Shown: piece after piece, positions 1 through 11,224 of the stretch
Layout: every line of letters starts with the position of its first letter
How positions within the stretch are numbered: the stretch's first letter is position 1
Origin: Tubulanus polymorphus
Taxonomy: Eukaryota; Nemertea; Palaeonemertea; Tubulaniformes; Tubulanidae
Length of the DNA stretch: 64,000 nucleotides
Reading direction: 5' to 3'
NCBI RefSeq assembly: GCF_964204645.1
Contig: NC_134028.1
Span: forward strand, 4,996,501 to 5,060,500
Notes under the pieces: model-generated
Databases searched by the model: none
What the model was told of the DNA's origin: nothing
The model's input: only the letters and a program-made list of their open reading frames with translations
Program-made: the position numbers and the translations under genes

Positions 1-656
1 CATCCTCCGGAAACACCACCATCAACTTCACACAACGCGCGAGCGTCATATATAATTAAGGAATAATGAATAATACTTTGCGAAAACTTCGTTTTCGTTT
101 GAAGAAACTAATTGTGGATGAAAATCACTGGCCACTACACCGGTACAAATTATTTAAACATAGTTTTTATTGTATTACAAGTTCGCCTCCCAATAAAGAT
201 GTTTTTAGATATCCATCATTCTAGGCATCCGAACGTTGGTGACCAACCTGGAAATCAGAAACACATTTTAACACGCTGTAGGGACACGCACGCTGAGATC
301 TGCAACTACGAAAAGGAAAACTTCACCAGAAGATATCCTTCACGCAAACATTCAGAATTTAAACTTCAGAAAACAGAGCGAAGGCAAAATGATAATCATG
401 GTTACTGTTACGATTAAATGGATCTAAATTACAAAATTTAACTCTTTTATCATACAATCTAGCGTGATTCAGTATAATCAAATATCTAATAAATCTATTT
501 AGACATTTCGCTTCTCTGATTACAATAACCTTGGACGCTTGAGTAGACAAATATTGGCGCTAATGAAGCTGTGTGCTTGAACTGTTTATCCAATTCCCGC
601 GATGCTGTTTTAACTCGCGACAGCGCGACACTTTATAAGTGATACTCACCGAACTG
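1..656. other. Left flank, no gene recognised
   Basis: No coding exon is recognised here. The stretch lies downstream of the metallothionein, which reads toward it. A minus-strand AATAAA (TTTATT on the plus strand near 165-170) and a donor-like GTGAGT just past the metallothionein stop leave room for a spliced 3' UTR. Short open frames here have no family resemblance. Confidence 0.4.
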
Positions 657-1599
657 TTATTTACAACACGCCTTGTCGCTGCAACCACAATTCGGACCGC
701 AGTTACATTTATCACGACTACTGCAACCGTCTGGACAATTCTTTTGCGATTCGCAGCAACAACATTTACAATCGCCTTCGCATCGACAATCTTTAGTCGT
801 GCATCCGGCTTTCTGACAACATTCCGTCTTACAGTCGCACTTATCCTGGCAACCACAGGCACCTGAATCAATATAAGACTAGTGATGGAGGAAGCAGATT
901 TATGACTGAAAAAGGGCTCGATATACGAGATATACGTTTCTTTTTAAGAAACTTGTGTAACACAGTCTACCCCAATATGCCATCCCCTGACAACCACCTT
1001 CCCGCCCAACGCCAGGATTTTATCAGAGAATGAAACACCGGCACCGCTACTTTGGAACTAGTCCCGGGTTTATCGGGGGTGGGGGTAAATAACCCTGGTT
1101 TATCGAGGGGGAGGAGCTGACAAGTTCAACAAGCCTTTTAGCAATTTTCAAAATACATGATGAAACACAACAGAAAGAAGCAACGCAGTTTGGTATTCGT
1201 GTTATGAGTTCGTGAGAAACACAACAGCTTGCCGCCTAATGAAAAAAAAGCCAGCAGCAGAATATTATTGGAAATTCGATTATCGATATTACGAGAGAAT
1301 ATACGACCAATTTCATTGACACGAATTTTCTTCATTTCCTCTCAACGCGAAGAGTTGAGGCCGCAAATTAAACGTGAATAGATTCATAGGAAAATGTCGA
1401 TATCAAATACAACGTACTTCATGCATACATATTGAATTATTCATTTAACGGTATACCTTTTCATGACAATTCTTAACGTTTTTGGAGAGTTGAAATTATT
1501 GAATTCTAATCACGGCATATAAGCAATAACATAACACGGTCTGCGTTATGTGTTGAAGCTGAAATCATCTTACTTACCGGTTTGTCCTTGCGAAGACAT
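657..1599 (-). CDS. Metallothionein (two coding exons)
   Basis: Encodes a 75-residue cysteine-rich protein with 22 Cys, expected to bind zinc, cadmium or copper in thiolate clusters in the cytosol. Exon 1 (1599-1578) encodes MSSQGQT plus one base and ends at GTAAGT. Exon 2 (862-657) follows a TTGATTCAG acceptor and ends in TAA. Seen: CxC pairs (CGC, CDC, CRC, CNC, CGC), CC pairs, and one unusual run of four adjacent Cys near residue 44-47; no aromatic residue, as usual for the family. A donor-like GTGAGT lies a few bases after the stop, so a 3' UTR intron or alternative end is possible. The start is set by the ATG in the short first exon, which gives an uninterrupted frame across the intron. 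Family call is firm; orthology to a specific mollusc or annelid type is not claimed. Confidence 0.88.
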
Positions 1600-1699
1600 T
1601 CTGTTTAATTACTTCTTTTAATTAATCCAAGTTACTGCTGTAGAACCGACGCCGAAAACTGAATCAGACGAAATGATATAATTCCGACAGTAACTGCGC

Positions 1700-1956
1700 T
1701 TATAAATACTGAACACTGTTTTCAGTACTGAGTGTAACAGCGAGGCGACTCGTGCGCATATCCGCGAACGCGCGGTGGCACCGAGCGCACCAACAACACT
1801 CACCGAGTTCAATCCATGCGCCGGCTCTATCTCCTCTTCGACATTAAACAACCAACCGATGATCTTTGTTAGATATTTATTACAGGGAGCATTTCGAATG
1901 ATTCAGACACCAGATTTATCACGTAGACAGCCAAGGTCTGTGTGGATGAGGGTGCA
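1700..1956 (-). promoter_or_regulatory. Metallothionein promoter with TATA box and metal-response-like elements
   Basis: On the minus strand, a TATA-like TATTTATAAG lies at 1709-1700, about 100 bp before the ATG. Upstream of it are three matches to the MTF-1 core TGCRCNC: TGCGCAC (1758-1752), TGCGCTC (1789-1783) and TGCACCC (1956-1950). Known: MTF-1 binding to such cores drives metal induction of metallothioneins. Inferred: this gene is metal inducible. The two proximal sites are well placed; the distal one may be chance. Confidence 0.65.
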
Positions 1957-2657
1957 TTTCCCGAGAATTCCCATAAATCGAGAGCCCGGGATGATGGCAG
2001 GGGCACGTATGCCCGGAATCGTGTACGCGGTTGGATTCGTTCTTAATTTGATCGGAACTAAATGCAGGCTCCTAAACGGGGGGCATGGCGCCCTCCCCTG
2101 GAAAATCTTAAATTTGACGCATATGGGATCAGAGATACCGAGTCCTAAGTAGTGTTTGTAGGACTCAAAAGTGATGGCACTTTTTATTGAATAATAGCGT
2201 TACATAAAAATATAGAAATATCCTTCAGAATAATTTAAGATGGATTTATTATATAATAGTTTATAAGAACTAGGTGCCACAGTGGTCCGTATTGAATACG
2301 TAATACGAACATTTATATTCCGGCGGTAAATCTGCGCTAGTAGTTTAGTTCACAGAAATTCCGCTATCGTTATTCATAAGGGCGGCACTAAACGGTTGAG
2401 ATCTAACAGAGCCTCGCTATTCTACTGTGGCATGCGAGGAATACTAATACTTTTCTTAGTCAAATTTCATTTATCATTCATCACTCGTTTGTTTTAAATG
2501 AATAAGCATATCAACTTTATAAAGTTTTATTTAAGGGAAACTTCTTATTAACTCCATTTTACAAGCTTAATAGCACTCGGGCGGCGAGTACTATTGTGGG
2601 ATTCGACCTCAATCATTTGAAAGCCAGTCTATGTTGGTTTGGAAACAATACTGGGTG

Positions 2658-2672
2658 GTCACCAATAGCAAC
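2658..2672 (+). promoter_or_regulatory. RFX X-box upstream of DNAI2
   Basis: The 15-mer GTCACCAATAGCAAC fits the X-box half-sites GTNRCC and RGYAAC with a 3-base spacer. RFX factors bind X-boxes to switch on ciliary genes, and the next gene downstream is an axonemal dynein subunit. It lies about 500 bp before the ATG and about 110 bp before a likely 5' UTR donor (GTAAGG at 2785). Confidence 0.6.
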
Positions 2673-2689
2673 TTGGAGGACGCCACACT

Positions 2690-3163
2690 TCCTTCACTTC
2701 CAGCACTTGGCAACTGCAGAAATTAATAAAGTTAGGAGTTTATTTTGAGAAACAGCAGATGAACTGATATTCAGCGGATATCAGGTAAGGCAAAGATTCA
2801 TTCAGAGTCGATTTTACAATGAATAGATTTTGTCCTTTACGACCAACTTCAACTCTAACTTGCCTAAACGACTAAGTAAGTAAAGCCTTCTTTCTTGTCG
2901 CTTAAGTTAACTTTAAATTTTCAACAATTGTCATTTCTTGTCAACAAATTGTCCCCCAACAGCTGCTGTGCAGCAAGCCCTCCAGCTAGTGCCTCTAGTC
3001 TCTGTTATTTGACGTTATTGCTGGTCTGGACATTAACATTAGTTCAGTCCCTAAAGTCAAAGAGAAATCGGACGAGAGAGAAACATTCTCAACACTGTCC
3101 TGGGCTGATTTGTCCCCTCTCAAATAATGATAATGTATGTTTTCAGAAAACATTTAAATAAAG
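2690..3163 (+). other. Putative DNAI2 5' UTR exon and intron
   Basis: A donor, TCAG/GTAAGG, sits at 2784/2785 and an acceptor, TTTTCAG, ends at 3146, leaving 17 bases of leader before the ATG. The first exon boundary is not determinable; it would lie between the X-box and 2784. The intron between holds no other recognised feature. Confidence 0.4.
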
Positions 3164-6100
3164 ATGGAGATTGTTTATGTTTATACGAAGAAACGAAATG
3201 AATTTGGACGTCAGTGTAATTTCTCAGATCGGCCGGCTGAGCTTCACGTCGATATTCTGCCGGACGCAACTTTATCAGAGAACTTTGTCGAGCGAAATCC
3301 TTGCGATACCGGGATACAATGTGTTCAAGAGATGTCCGAACATGAGGTAGAATGTTACTTATAGTTTATAAGTCGTTGTATCGCTTTATATTATCTCTCT
3401 ATTTTCGGGTCATAGTTTGTATTTCATATTCAATTTGGTCTATGTCAAGTTAAGTCATCATATTTGGAAAAGTCACTAAACATAACAATCATAAAAACTA
3501 CGACAACTTAATTCTTCATAAAACTTCATAACAGGCATTAGATTCGTTCCAGTCGGCTGTGGTTGATCCTACTCCTAAAAAACAGGGTCTAGCACTGAAT
3601 CATAGCCTATGAATTAAACTTACTGATTTCGTAATATTTAAGGTGAACACTGAAAGATTTGAAACTGATACTCGAGGCATTAATCACACAGAAGGAGGAT
3701 GGCCTAAAGATGTCAATCCACAAGAGGTTGAACAGGTTATTCGTTTCCGGAAAAAAGTTGAGAAAGATGAAGTTTACATCAACACAATTCAACAGTTAGG
3801 AGGAGTGAGTATCATTAGAAATTATTTAGTAAGTTGAAATATCACAATTCTATTTGATTTGCTAATTCTTCATGATATGTTTTTAGGTGATGGAACACTG
3901 TATTCGACAAAACAATGCTATTGATATTTACGAGGAATATTTCGACGATATTGAATCAGATTTATCTGAGGAGCAACCATCGGCTAAAACTATTAATGTT
4001 TTCAGGTGAATATTTCGCCAATTCTGCAGAAAAACATTTGGTTAGATTCATATTTAATTCTTTGGTTGTTCGGTAAAACAATTGTGAAAATTGTTGGTGA
4101 ACGATGCCACAATTGGGATGATCTTAAGTTTATTACCTGGTACTTTGACAATATTGAGATATATCTGAATTCCATCTTCAGAGAAACAATTGAATGTTGC
4201 TTTTAGAAAAAATGTGGATAATTCGTTATATCCATGAGAATTCATTAGTTTCATCCATTAAAACTATTGATATTTATTCATAGAGATCCAAATGAAATCA
4301 AAAGAACCGCGACTCATATTTCGTGGTTCCCCGATGGTCCACGAAAATTAGCTATTGCTTACGCTACAATGGAATTTCAAGGAGCTTCTGCAGATACAAG
4401 CATGGACTCTTACATATGGGATGTTGGTATGTGAACTGCTGTATTTGATTGAGCTTTCGATCTTTGTCTTAAGAAGATATTTCATGATATTTCGAATGTT
4501 CTATCATTTCAGAGAACCCGAATAAACCAGAAATGACGCTGAAACCTGTTTCACCACTTGTTTGCGTTGAATATAACCCTAAAGATTCACATGTATTACT
4601 GGGAGGTTGTTATAATGGACAGTTGGGTATGTAATTCATTTATAGAATTAACTAATCTTACTGGAGAATCAACGGCAACTGACCTGGAAAACTCATAGAA
4701 TTTAACAAATTTTACCAAAAGCCTAGCAACCTGAGGGAATTCAGATAATGCTACTAACCATATGTTTCTTTATCAATACGTGATTCAATGAATGAATTGT
4801 AACATTTTAAGCCTAGAAATCTCTCACTCAGGGAATTTTGTGTAATCACAAGGAAAATCTGGAAAAAAACTCAAGGGATTTGTAAGAGGGCGGAAAGTGG
4901 CCGCCCTGATCAAGTGGAATAATAATTTCTATGAGATTTTTTTCATCTTTATCAATTTACAGCGTATTGGGACACAAGAAAAGGTTCACAACCGGTAGAA
5001 ATGTCGCCTATTGAACACAGTCATAGGGATCCTCTTTATAAAGCTATTTGGATCCAATCTAAAACCGGTACAGAATGTTTCTCCGCCTCGACTGATGGTC
5101 AGGTATTGTGGTGGGATATCCGTAAACTCGGTGAACCGACTGAAAAACTGATTTTAGACCCAACAAAAAAACAAGACCCGACGAAAGCGCAAGGATCAAT
5201 GTCTTTAGAATATGAACCGACGATTGTAAGTTGATCTTCTTTAAGATACTATGTTATATGAAGTCTTCGAGAAGCGTTCTATGATCTTTTGTAAATTTTT
5301 CAGCCCACGAAATTCATGGTCGGTACCGAACAGGGAACTATATTATCGTGTAACCGTAAAGCGAAAACTCCAGCTGAAAAAATAGTCAATGTTTGGGGAG
5401 GACATCACGGACCTGTTTACGCATTACAGAGAAATCCTTTCTTCCCTAAAAATTTCTTGTCAGTCGGTGATTGGACGGCAAGGGTAAGTTTACCGATGAT
5501 ACTTACACTTCAGAATATGTCGAAACCTTGTTAGCACATTCTGTTAATTTACAGATTTGGTCTGAAGATATTCGAGATTCTTCTATTATGTGGACTAAGT
5601 AAGTACAGAGAAAATATGAATTCCCTTAAATTTCTGAAGTCTTTGCAAAAGTCTTGCGAACATTTATCTCATTACGGCATGTATTTGTAGATATCACATG
5701 TCATATTTGAGTGATGGTTGTTGGTCGCCGATAAGACCTGCTGTATTCTTTACTACTAAAATGGATGGAACTTTAGATATCTGGGATTTCTTATTCAAAC
5801 AAAATGATCCAACATTAAGCATTCAAGTAAGTCAAAAACTTTTAGCTGTAAGGCTTCATTTTTTGTCTTCAATCTTTAAGTTTTAAATGTTTGAATATTT
5901 ACAGGTTTGTGATGAACCTCTGTACAGTCTACGCGTGCAGGAGCAAGGTCGTCTGATAGCTACAGGTTCACACACAGGAACAACAACTCTACTGGAAATG
6001 TCAGACAGTTTGTGTACTTTACAACGAAACGAAAAGAATCTTATCACTGCTGTAAGATTATTAACAACTGATGCATATTGCTAAAATTATGAGAAATTTC

Positions 6101-7954
6101 TGAAATTTATCATTTGATTCAAAAACTCATTCCAAAAGCTTCCATACAGAAAATAATTTTCTAATGAATAAATCTGAAGGCGTTTCAACTGGAAAATTTG
6201 GGTACCTCTGAAAAATAATATTTCAAAGCCAAGAACACGTGAAGCCCTTCTGCATCCAGTTCCACAGTAATAGCTTAAGTTGGATAATGATTCTTTGCCA
6301 TTGTTAAATCTTAACCGAGGAATGTTGATCTGAACCGGGGGTTATCTCTGAAATATTCATAAATATTTCCTTGTTGTAACTGATTTTATTCGCTCAGTGT
6401 TTTGAACGAGAATGTAGGCGCGAAAAAATATTAGAAGGTCGACATCGTGAAATGAAGTTGAAAGAGCGGGAAAAAAGTGCCGGCGGAACGGCTAAAAGAC
6501 CGGTAAGAATCTCGATGACACTGATTGTAATCGATCCATGTTTCTCTAAAATAGATGTTAGAACGAGAAACGAGAAGAGAAAAAATTCTCGACGCTCGAC
6601 ATCGCGAGAATAAACTGAAAGAACGAGCTAAAAGTGGCGGAGGAGAGAAGGTATTTCACCACGGCACGCGTCTGCTGTTCGGTTTGCGGTTCACATTCGT
6701 TTTATATTTTTGTCTCTAACACGTTTGAAGTTGCTGTGACTGCCACCTATATTCATCGGGATTAATTAACTGCATGTTTGTTTGTTTTTTTTTGCATTTT
6801 TTAATAATCGTGCCGTGAGACCTCGTTATAACGAACTGGATAGAATACGACTAACTGTAAAGAGTTTCACTTCATATCCTGAGTTCATTACAACGAGGTT
6901 CCACTATTTAACATTTTTGCCAAGTTTTATTCATGCAATTGTTATCGCGGTTTGCGTGCGGGTTTAGAATTTTTATCTCGCTAAAAATATATCGGCCAGC
7001 TTTAAGTGAATTTAAGAAAAAATACTAACCGAATATTTCAGATGGATTTGGTGAGTTGTTAGATAAGAGCTGTTTATAAATTTACATTTTGCAAGTTTTT
7101 GCACTCACAATACCAGTAACAGAAATTTTTGCTTGATAATCGCAATGTTTGGAACCACAAAACTTGGATTCTAAGGGGCTGTCCATAAAAGACATCCAAG
7201 GTTGAGGGGGGTATATGGACAAGGGAGGAAGAGGGACATTCTGTGGACAACGGAGGAGGGGGTCGAAATTCTATAGTGGATGTTTTTATCTAAGTTCATA
7301 ATAGCCTTTAATTTTCATAAAATGTTCAGTATTAGGTTATATTTTATCATCTTCCATTTTGATTTCTGGAGATGATTTTCATGCATCATTTCACAGCCGT
7401 CGTTGAACTGGTTATTTTTCGTTTGTTTTCATCGGCGTTCAGGAACATGAAGAGGAAGGTCAAGAAGAGGAGGGAGAGAATCTGGTTGATAAAGCTGAAC
7501 TTGACTTCTTCCACATGATCGACCAGGAGAAGAAAACTCGTGAAAAGAAAGAAGCGGCGAGAATGGAAGCCGAGAAGAAAGATGAAGAAAGTAACAAGGT
7601 AATTTTCACATTTCAATCACTTTACATTAGAAGATGACAGTTGCTTTAATTTGGATTAAGTTGATGACACTGCAGTTCTAATCATCACTATGTCGAGTTA
7701 TCCACTGGTAAATTTTAACCAATTTTTGATCCCTGGTCAACTTAAAATTTAGATTAATTTCCTCAAATTATTATTCTTTAGAACATAATTATTGAGGAGG
7801 AAAAAGAGGACGAAGAACAAGATTCCGGAACGGAAAAAGCTGATGCTGTGAGTAAAAAAGAAACTCTGATTTATTTCATTTCCAAAAAAATAATTTAGGA
7901 TTTTAATTAAAAGTTGTTCACTGATTTCAGGAATCACAAGAGAAAGAGCAGTAA
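3164..7954 (+). CDS. DNAI2: Dynein axonemal intermediate chain 2
   Basis: WD-repeat intermediate chain of the outer dynein arm, needed to assemble and dock the arm in motile cilia and flagella. Coding exons: 3164-3346, 3643-3804, 3887-4005, 4284-4426, 4513-4626, 4963-5225, 5304-5483, 5555-5598, 5691-5826, 5905-6051, 6398-6502, 6555-6650, 7042-7050, 7443-7598, 7782-7847, 7931-7954; frames join at every junction, giving 648 residues if all are used (human about 605). The N terminus [20 protein letters not shown] is near identical to vertebrate DNAI2, as are [16 protein letters not shown] and VGDWTARIW in the WD region. The tail is acidic and Glu-rich, as in the family. Exons 11 and 12 are a tandem duplicate and exon 13 is only 9 nt. 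Start is the first Met of the conserved N terminus. A likely poly(A) signal is at 8272. Confidence 0.95.
4785..4910 (+). repeat. Dispersed intronic repeat, copy 1
   Basis: This stretch in DNAI2 intron 5 shares phrases such as GAATTGTAACATTTT, CACTCAGGGAATTTT and GGGATTTGTAAG... GTGG...CGCCCTG with 37735-37870 in an iRhom intron. Both copies have the same orientation relative to the window. No ORF or terminal repeat was seen; the family is not identified. Confidence 0.6.
6398..6650 (+). other. DNAI2: Tandemly duplicated DNAI2 coding exons
   Basis: Exon 11 (6398-6502, 35 codons) and exon 12 (6555-6650, 32 codons) encode related charged helices; 22 of 30 aligned residues match ([11 protein letters not shown] against [11 protein letters not shown]). 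Both begin and end in phase 0, so either or both can be spliced in. The intron between (6503-6554) is only 52 nt. Vertebrate DNAI2 has one such segment. Confidence 0.85.
6814..6906. mobile_element. Degraded Tigger/pogo-like MITE
   Basis: ACCTCGTTATAACGAAC at the left and an inverted ACAACGAGGTTCCAC at the right match the termini of the better preserved element at 38517-38688. The outer bases are eroded. It sits in a DNAI2 intron. Confidence 0.6.
7042..7050 (+). other. DNAI2: DNAI2 9-nt microexon
   Basis: ATTTCAG / ATGGATTTG / GTGAGT: a full acceptor with a CTAAC branch-like motif just upstream, nine bases (Met-Asp-Leu) and a strong donor. It keeps the frame from exon 12 to exon 14. Inclusion is inferred. 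Confidence 0.5.
7173..7292. mobile_element. Possible short inverted-repeat element
   Basis: AAGGGGCTGTCCATAAAAGA at the left is partly mirrored by the right end near 7270-7292, with a G-rich centre. The opening resembles common invertebrate MITE termini. The match is imperfect. Confidence 0.3.
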
Positions 7955-8271
7955 TGAAAGTTCTATTGGAAGTGATGTGATATTTATAAGCGTAAAAGGT
8001 TGAAACTTTGAGATAGAAATTGGTGTTACTTCAATTCCCTATACGTAGGGTGTTTCGTTGATGCATATTTCATTGTAAATTTCTGATTCCGTCCAAATAT
8101 TTCGATTCAAAGAATTCTACTGTATTCAAGTTCGTGTTTGTTTATGATGATTATAAATATGTTTTGCTGATGATTTATGATGCGTGCAGCTGCTGCTGTC
8201 AAACTCGCCAGATCTTCTTTTTGTTTATAGAAAATTATTACATGTATTTACAAATTTGTTTTTATAACATA

Positions 8272-8277
8272 AATAAA
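8272..8277 (+). terminator. Poly(A) signal, DNAI2
   Basis: AATAAA about 320 bp after the DNAI2 stop codon; the first good signal on this strand. Confidence 0.5.
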
Positions 8278-9001
8278 CAACAACAAATGAACAATCTAAA
8301 TCTATTTCTGATCACTTTTTCTGCTGTTTACACGCCTGATTGTCAGCCTCAAAAGCTCCATGCCGATATAGCTACCATCCATACATCCACTTTTCGGGGA
8401 TTTATTAAGATCTTTATCGCTTTTTATTGCTACTAAAATAACATAATTGCTTTATGATGACAGCTATCGGGAGAGTAAAGCTAGTTAGCAGCATAATGTA
8501 TATGTATCAATCGTCTTTATTTTTCCCCCAAAAAAATCATACAATCGGTTTTTTAAATTCGTCGTTTTTAATTTGAATGTTACGGTGTAATTCATTCAAT
8601 ATTTGATTATATTTGAAAGGGCTGACAAGGCTACTTGGGGAGAGGCCGCCACCCGATTATTCAAATATCAACGAGAATCTCATCTCTCGCATCGAAGTAA
8701 CTATGTATTTTTGAAATCGGAGCCGCTCGGTCAAAAGGTCGCACCGTGTGCAAGTTGTACCATGTTGACAGAGAATTTCAGATTTTTGGTACACTGCACT
8801 ACTTAGTCAAAATCCGAGTAAATTATGGAAGCCCTGAGACGACATTGCCAGTTGCCAGTTGCCAGTTGCCAAAAGCTTATTGTTTGCTAGCTTTCCTTGC
8901 TTGCTTGAGTACCTATTCTGTCTTCGAAAAGAAAGGCTCAAATAAATTTTTTTCTCTTACCAATCTTATCCATAAACAAACATTTACATGAACGCCATTG
9001 A

Positions 9002-9270
9002 AATATTTTGGAAAAAACAGATACTATCATTTTAAGACTGAAAGCAAGAAACGAAATTCTTAATATGGACTAGTTCCTAGATTTACATGATGACACCGTT
9101 TAATCCAGTATCAAAATTAAAGAAAGAAATTTGGGTTTTTCAAATTATGAGTGGTAAGCGCAATGAAGTTGTTGGCAGAATTTCCAGAGGATCCATGCTG
9201 CAAGTAATCTAAAAAGCCTAATATGTCTCCACTCAATTGAATAAGAATTTTTATGAATTAAAATCTGTCT
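9002..9270 (+). repeat. Dispersed 270-bp repeat, copy 1
   Basis: Nearly identical to 23457-23725 (for example GTTGTTGGCAGAATTTCCAG and AATAAGAATTTTTATGAATT in both), with a few substitutions and small indels. Both copies begin in AAAACAGATACTATC and end at AAATCTGTC. No terminal inverted repeats were seen; the type is unknown. Confidence 0.8.
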
Positions 9271-11224
9271 ATTGATACAAAGAAACTCCATCGACAATCT
9301 CCTTGCCTTAACGTCTGCTGAGGAGACCACCAATTAAGCATTCAAAACGCTATGAAAGCCTGGGTATAGACAAATTCGAAAAGTCTGCATGCAAACCCAG
9401 ATGAAATTTGGTCAACCTTCCGAACAATGACCAAACAACAGTCTAAGACGAAAGACCACCGCGTCATCAAAAATCTTAATAGTTAACAACCAGGGCCCAT
9501 AGGGCTGACCGCGCGTTAGTACGGGACTTAGTTTGTGTTACGAGCGTGAATTGACTCAATTGAACTGGCGTTTAGTAAATTCCCTGAGAACCACCCACGA
9601 TCATTCGACTGTGACCATGTGAAATCTATAAGCACACAATCGCGTCAATGTATTACGACATGCTACTGCATGAAACATAATGTGATTCATATATACCTTC
9701 CACAGCCAAATCTCCAATAGTTTACCACAAATTCCAAACCAACCTCATTGGAATATATCTTTCAGGGTCGGTTTTGGTTTTTTAATGAGAAATATTGAAA
9801 CAGGCATACTTTCAATATTATGGAAACTAATGTTCAAAACATGTTTTTTTTTTTTAAATCAGATGTGTTTGCTTTTATCCATCGACGCTTCCTCAACGGA
9901 TTTCTTCCCAAGATTCTGATAAAATGGCCACCCGTCCTTGATGTAGACTTCAGGTGCTCATTTTTATGGCACTGTTTGAGTTTTATATGAATCTTAACGT
10001 GAACAAATCTACGCAGTGTGATTTGAACTTCTAGACATTCCCTGAGATGCTATATTCTCTCATTCGACCACACTCTATTAAGTCTAGCAATTGAAATTCT
10101 GATATATTTGCCTAGATCTGCCCTCGTGGTGTAATTAGCTTCAAGCCCAAGCTACTTCAGGCATGTGATATCCTGCACTTTTGATATTTTCCTTTTCGAT
10201 TTTGTTTATGTTGCGTCAAGGCTTTTGTAGTTGGATAATGTAAGCCTACACGGTCAGGCCTACCTTCTTTGCTTACTTTTTCCATTACGGTACGGTAACG
10301 CAATTAACCAGGCACTGAGAGGATAACCTAATTGTTCCTAACATCTATTACCCGAAGATTGTTTCGCTGCTATCTTTCAGTGAGCCAACGAGTTGTTGTT
10401 TGTGAAATCTGAATTTGAACATAATTTGTATTTTGAATTTTTAAACTATTAACTTTGACGTGGAAAAAAATAGAACAATCTACTGTTCGGATAATTATCA
10501 TTTAATTATCTAGCTCTACCCCTGAAAATGGATCCAATATGATTTATAGTCTTGGGATACCACAAGACACGAACGACGTAAACTAAGCAAGATAAGTAAA
10601 CGGTAGGCCTCATGTACAAATACGGGTAGAGTATATTAATCGGTTAGTTTATGTATTCGCCACAGTATTTAGGGGCAGCACTGGACGATTGAGATTTGAC
10701 AGCTGTGGCATGCGAGCAGGTAATTTATCCGCGATCCTTTTATCCTACCCTCACAATTAGATATTAGTCAATAATCCTAGGTAATCTGTATTTAAAATAA
10801 ACATTAAAACATCGATCAAAACGGGTTTTCAACTGACGTGAACTGAAAAATCAATTCCGTTCAATAAAATATCTACATTTATGTTTGCATTTGATACTGT
10901 AAAACGCGGAATTTCTCCACAATCGTTCAATCGAGTACTAGTCTTTGACACGATCAGATGGCGTTCTCTCGAGCTCTTCAGCTTTTGCTGTGTTTCCTGG
11001 CGATCTTGTGGCGCGGTGGCGTGTGGAGTGGTGGATGGAGTTATGTGTGCGGTGGATGGAGTTGTGTGCGCGGTGTGTGCAAGAGGAGTGAATGGAGTTT
11101 ATATGTGTCGTATGAATGTGTGGTATATTTTATATCTTTATTTTTTTCATTATTTTTCTATATTATTTGTTTTTTCATTTTTTTTTCTTTCATTTCATTC
11201 GTCCCTCGCCCCCGCCCTCTCAAT

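Larger units (their letters stand above)
7955..11224. other. DNAI2 3' UTR then intergenic, no gene recognised
   Basis: The DNAI2 3' UTR probably ends near the AATAAA at 8272-8277. Beyond it are short open frames without recognisable domains, a 7-bp tandem run (TTGCCAG repeats near 8849-8872), the dispersed repeat at 9002-9270 and a TGGATGGAG-rich low-complexity stretch near 11030-11100. I see no exon chain. Confidence 0.5.

Noticed and set aside
3926-4206. Frame at 4006-4206 as an extra DNAI2 exon
   Set aside because: It is intron 3 read-through; the family sequence continues directly from 4005 to 4284.
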